A stretch of 7,928 nt of DNA from the NCBI GenBank assembly GCA_002371295.1, contig DFGZ01000210.1, forward strand, positions 1 through 7,928, read 5' to 3'. A model generated the notes under the pieces. It was not told where the DNA came from. It saw nothing but the letters and a program-made list of their open reading frames with translations, and did not search any database. Shown here piece by piece: positions 5,289-7,928 of this stretch. The position numbers were made by a program, and so were the translations under genes. Origin of the DNA: Oribacterium sp. UBA3737. GTDB taxonomy: Bacteria; Bacillota_A; Clostridia; Lachnospirales; Lachnospiraceae. Within the stretch, counting starts at the first letter, position 1. The number at the start of each line of letters is the position of its first letter.

Positions 5289-6215
5289 CTATAAGACGAT
5301 ATTTTCCGCCATTGTCCCGAAAGATTTCCTCCGGTAAAATCCTGTTTTGGTACATTCCGCAAAGCCGAGTATCTCAAGCTCTAAAAGCATGGCGCTGAGC
5401 CCCTGTACGGGAATCCCGCTTTTTTTAGTGAGGATATCGAGATGGAGAGCTTCGCTTTCGAGGGTCTGAAGTATTCTTTTCTGTTCCTGTGTCAGCATAG
5501 ATGTATCTTTCTCCATCATTAGCTGTTCACCGCTTGTTTTTAAATGAAGAAATTCAAGTATATCCTCAGGAGACGTGAGAATTTCTGCGCCATCCTTTAT
5601 GAGCTGAAGACAGCCCTTGGAGAGAGGATCGTTGATCCTGCCGGGCAGGGCAAAGACCTGCTTCCCCTGGTCAAGAGCTGCATTGACCGTGATGAAGGTT
5701 CCGGACCGCTCTCTGGCTTCTATGACTATCACTGCGTCAGAAAGGGCAGATATGATTCTGTTTCTTGATGCGAACTGCTTTGCAAGAGGAGGTGAATCCA
5801 GTGGCACTTCGGAGATCAGTCCGCCATCGTGTTTGAGGATTTCATCGTAAAGGCGATAGTTTCTTGAAGGATAACATATATTCAGACCGCAGCCGAGAAC
5901 TGCATAGGTATGTCCGCCTCCTTCTATTGCACCCCATTGTCCTGCGCTGTCTGCTCCCGCTGCCATGCCGCTTATGATGCCGATACCCTTTGAAGTTAGC
6001 ATTCTTCCGAAGGTCCCGGCCACCTCTGTACCGTAGGGAGTTGCCTCCCGTGAACCGATGATGGCTACTGTGGGAACATTATCGGGGGGAAGCTGACCGC
6101 GCACATAAAGTGTTGAGGGAGGATTCGGAATATTTCTGAGTCTTTCCGGATATTCTTTATGCAGTGGGGTGAGTTCTCTTATTTCTTTTCTGAGACTTAA
6201 ATCCTGAATGGTCAT
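5289..6215 (-). CDS. dprA: DNA processing protein DprA (Smf), RecA loader
   Basis: DprA binds incoming single-stranded DNA during natural transformation, shields it and loads RecA. The 308-residue product has the Rossmann-like DprA core from about 15 to 225. It shows VAIIGSREATPYG (49-61), SGMAAGADSAGQWGA (82-96), AVLGCGLNICYPSRNYRLYDEI (105 onward), then SRNRIISALSDAVIVIEA and RSGTFITVNAALDQGKQVFALPG (150-192) and GCLQLIKDGAE. A C-terminal winged-helix-like segment (about 240-295) follows. There is no N-terminal SAM domain. The nucleotide-site motif departs from the common SGLARGIDxxAHxGA: Arg and Ile become Ala, and the His is replaced. The ATG overlaps the comM TGA by four bases, and GAGGAG lies 8 bases upstream inside comM, so the two are translationally coupled. 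Transformation ability is not implied, since dprA is widespread in bacteria not known to be competent. Confidence 0.95.
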   Translation of the reverse strand: MTIQDLSLRKEIRELTPLHKEYPERLRNIPNPPSTLYVRGQLPPDNVPTVAIIGSREATPYGTEVAGTFGRMLTSKGIGIISGMAAGADSAGQWGAIEGGGHTYAVLGCGLNICYPSRNYRLYDEILKHDGGLISEVPLDSPPLAKQFASRNRIISALSDAVIVIEARERSGTFITVNAALDQGKQVFALPGRINDPLSKGCLQLIKDGAEILTSPEDILEFLHLKTSGEQLMMEKDTSMLTQEQKRILQTLESEALHLDILTKKSGIPVQGLSAMLLELEILGFAECTKTGFYRRKSFGTMAENIVL

Positions 6216-7840
6216 ATGGCAAGCTCCTCTCTGTTTTCATTAAATCTGTCTTTCGTCATACTGAATCGTTCATGGTTTCTTCCAGGTATGTGGTTTTCTA
6301 TGTTTCCGTACAGCTGGTCTTCGAGCCCTCTGTAGCTCACGGCTTCACTGAGATGGACAATGTCTATTTCCGGTGAATCCGAAAGGTCCGCTATGGTACG
6401 TGATACCTTAAGGACCTTATGGAAGGTTCTCATGGACATGGATTTCAGTTCGAAGATTTTTTCTATGAAGCATCTGCTTCTTTCATTTAACGGGCAGAAT
6501 CGTTCGATATCTTTGGCCCCCATATCTGCATTTACCAGAAGATGGCTGTGATCCTTGAAACGTATCTTCTGCAGTTCTCTCGCTTTATGGACCTTTTCTC
6601 TTAGCTCTCTCGAGCTAACGCATGCATCCCTGCTGGTGGCCTCCCGGAAACTGATGGGGGACGCTTCCACACAAAGGTCTATACGTTCAAGTATAGGCTT
6701 GGAGATTCCCCTCTGATAGTGACGTATCTGGCTTTCGGTACAGTGGCATTTGCTCCTGTCCGGGTAATATCCGCAGGGGCAGGGATTCATGGCGGCCACA
6801 AGCATACAGTTGGCCGGATATCTGAAGCTTCCGTTCAGTCGGTTTATGGTGACCTGCTTTTCTTCAAGTGGCTGTCGCAGGGCCTCTATTGAGGCTTTTG
6901 AAAAAAGGGGTAATTCGTCAAGAAAAAGAACCCCTCTGGATGCCAATGCTATCTCCCCGGGGATCACACCGGAGTTTGAGGAACCGCCTACGAGGGCCGG
7001 TGTCGTGATGGTATGATGAGGCGTTCTGAAGGGACGCTGATTCATGAGGGCGGAGCCTTCCGGAAGGAGCCCTGCTATGGAATATATTTTTGTGATTTCT
7101 ATATTTTCTTCTCTTGAAAGCTCCGGGAGTATGGTGGGGATACGTCTTGCGATCATGGTCTTTCCGGACCCGGCTACTCCCGATAACAGAAGGTTGTGTC
7201 CGCCTGCGGCAGCTATGAGAGCAGCCCTGACGGAAAAGGACTGACCGTGAATATCCGAAAAGTCAACATCGTAAGACTCCTGATGGGCAGATACCATAGG
7301 CTTTTCCCGGGGGAAATTCATGAATGACTCTTCCTCTGCCAGAATCCTGCAAAGGTCCGGAAGATCTTCCACCCCTATAATGTCCATTCCGTCCACCACA
7401 AGTGCTTCCTGAATGTCTGCTTTCGGTACCACGGCACCCTTAAGTCCGTTCTGCTTCATTTCGGTCACCATGGGAAGTATCCCGTTCACATGACGTACTC
7501 TTCCGTCGAGGCCAAGCTCTCCCACGAAGCCATAATCATTCAGGAAAGAGTCCGCCTCCAGAAATATGGATTTAAGGATACCTGTGACGATGGCAAGATC
7601 ATAATGTGTGCCGTCTTTACGACGGTCTGCGGGAGCTAAGTTTATAGTGAGTCTTTTTGGGGGAATGATAATGTTTACATTGCGAAGCGCTACCTGACAG
7701 CGCTCCAGAGATTCCCGCACAGAAGCGGAAACATTGCCGACGATGATGGATTTAGGAAGACCGTCGCTCTCGTCCACTTCCACAGTGACGGGGAAGCCTT
7801 CCATGCCGGACAGACCGGCACTATGAATTTTTGCTAACAT
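6212..7840 (-). CDS. comM: ComM/YifB family AAA+ ATPase (Mg-chelatase-like)
   Basis: The 542-residue protein belongs to the ComM family, hexameric helicases that promote branch migration when transformed DNA is recombined into the chromosome. It has an N-terminal ChlI/Lon-like domain (about 1-165; IIVGNVSASVRESLER, LTINLAPADRRKDGTHYDLAI, FVGELGLDGRVRHVNG). The AAA+ core shows Walker A GVAGSGKT (221-228), FRTPHHTIT, Walker B GVLFLDEL (303-310) and the four-cysteine zinc-type cluster C354/C356/C365/C367 in NPCPCGYYPDRSKCHC. LERIDL and VSRTIADL carry the later arginines. The family body ends near SYRGLEDQLYG (about 512). About 30 extra polar residues follow, reaching into the dprA overlap. AGAGG lies 4 bases before the ATG, and an upstream CCTCC could pair with it. 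A possible -10 TATAAA is at 7867-7862, without a convincing -35. The symbol rests on family, not on tested competence. Confidence 0.95.
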   Translation of the reverse strand: MLAKIHSAGLSGMEGFPVTVEVDESDGLPKSIIVGNVSASVRESLERCQVALRNVNIIIPPKRLTINLAPADRRKDGTHYDLAIVTGILKSIFLEADSFLNDYGFVGELGLDGRVRHVNGILPMVTEMKQNGLKGAVVPKADIQEALVVDGMDIIGVEDLPDLCRILAEEESFMNFPREKPMVSAHQESYDVDFSDIHGQSFSVRAALIAAAGGHNLLLSGVAGSGKTMIARRIPTILPELSREENIEITKIYSIAGLLPEGSALMNQRPFRTPHHTITTPALVGGSSNSGVIPGEIALASRGVLFLDELPLFSKASIEALRQPLEEKQVTINRLNGSFRYPANCMLVAAMNPCPCGYYPDRSKCHCTESQIRHYQRGISKPILERIDLCVEASPISFREATSRDACVSSRELREKVHKARELQKIRFKDHSHLLVNADMGAKDIERFCPLNERSRCFIEKIFELKSMSMRTFHKVLKVSRTIADLSDSPEIDIVHLSEAVSYRGLEDQLYGNIENHIPGRNHERFSMTKDRFNENREELAI

Positions 7841-7895
7841 ATTACCTCTCTCGGAGGAATGTTTATAACCCTTTAGAACATATCATAAAGATAAG

Positions 7896-7928
7896 AAAAA
7901 TGGTATGGTCTGAAAAACGACCATACCA
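7896..7928 (-). terminator. Intrinsic terminator of the gene upstream of comM
   Basis: TGGTATGGTC (7901-7910) and GACCATACCA (7919-7928) form a perfect 10-base-pair stem with an 8-base loop. On the minus strand this is followed by TTTTTCTTAT. It ends a minus-strand gene outside the window and makes comM the first gene of the comM-dprA unit. The element reaches the window edge and may be longer. Confidence 0.88.

Noticed and set aside
7862..7895. comM promoter
   Set aside because: TATAAA is present at 7867-7862, but no -35 of better than half match lies at 16-18 bases, so it is only mentioned with comM.

Overview
The window reads as a chromosomal housekeeping segment from an anaerobic Firmicute, most likely a Clostridia/Lachnospiraceae-type bacterium. 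The evidence is protein family likeness, a T-box-controlled threonyl-tRNA synthetase, AGGAGG-type ribosome binding sites, moderate base composition, and a gene order resembling the clostridial comM-dprA-topA-(codY)-rpsB neighbourhood. The genus is an inference. All real genes lie on the minus strand, so the window is read from right to left.

From the right edge: a strong intrinsic terminator (7896-7928) ends an unseen upstream gene. Next come comM (yifB-type AAA+ ATPase, 6212-7840) and dprA (5289-6215), joined by a 4-base ATGA stop/start overlap. Both act in DNA uptake and recombination of incoming single strands. A 711-base regulatory interval (4578-5288) follows. It holds A-rich repeats, a near-consensus promoter (TTGACA-17-TACAAT), a threonine T-box leader with its terminator, a 163-base multibranched palindromic element, a second terminator-like hairpin, and the thrS ribosome binding site. 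thrS (2691-4577) lacks the usual N-terminal TGS domain and carries an extra segment of about 40 residues in its catalytic domain. It ends at a clear terminator (2574-2603).

A second regulatory interval (2285-2573) carries a good promoter and a leader of about 170 nt before topA (290-2284, DNA topoisomerase I). That leader contains dyads and a 15-codon mini-ORF whose stop codon directly abuts the topA start. Past topA, a terminator-like hairpin overlaps a strong extended -10 promoter for rpsB. The first 24 codons of rpsB (ribosomal protein S2) leave the window at the left edge.

The coding genes are conventional. The most unusual content is non-coding: the cloverleaf-like inverted-repeat element at 4640-4802, lodged between the T-box terminator and thrS. 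It looks like an inserted mobile or interspersed repeat, or a structured RNA domain. Also notable are the topA mini-ORF and attenuator-like leader, and the perfect dyad inside the rpsB promoter spacer. I found no CRISPR array, transposase, tRNA or rRNA.
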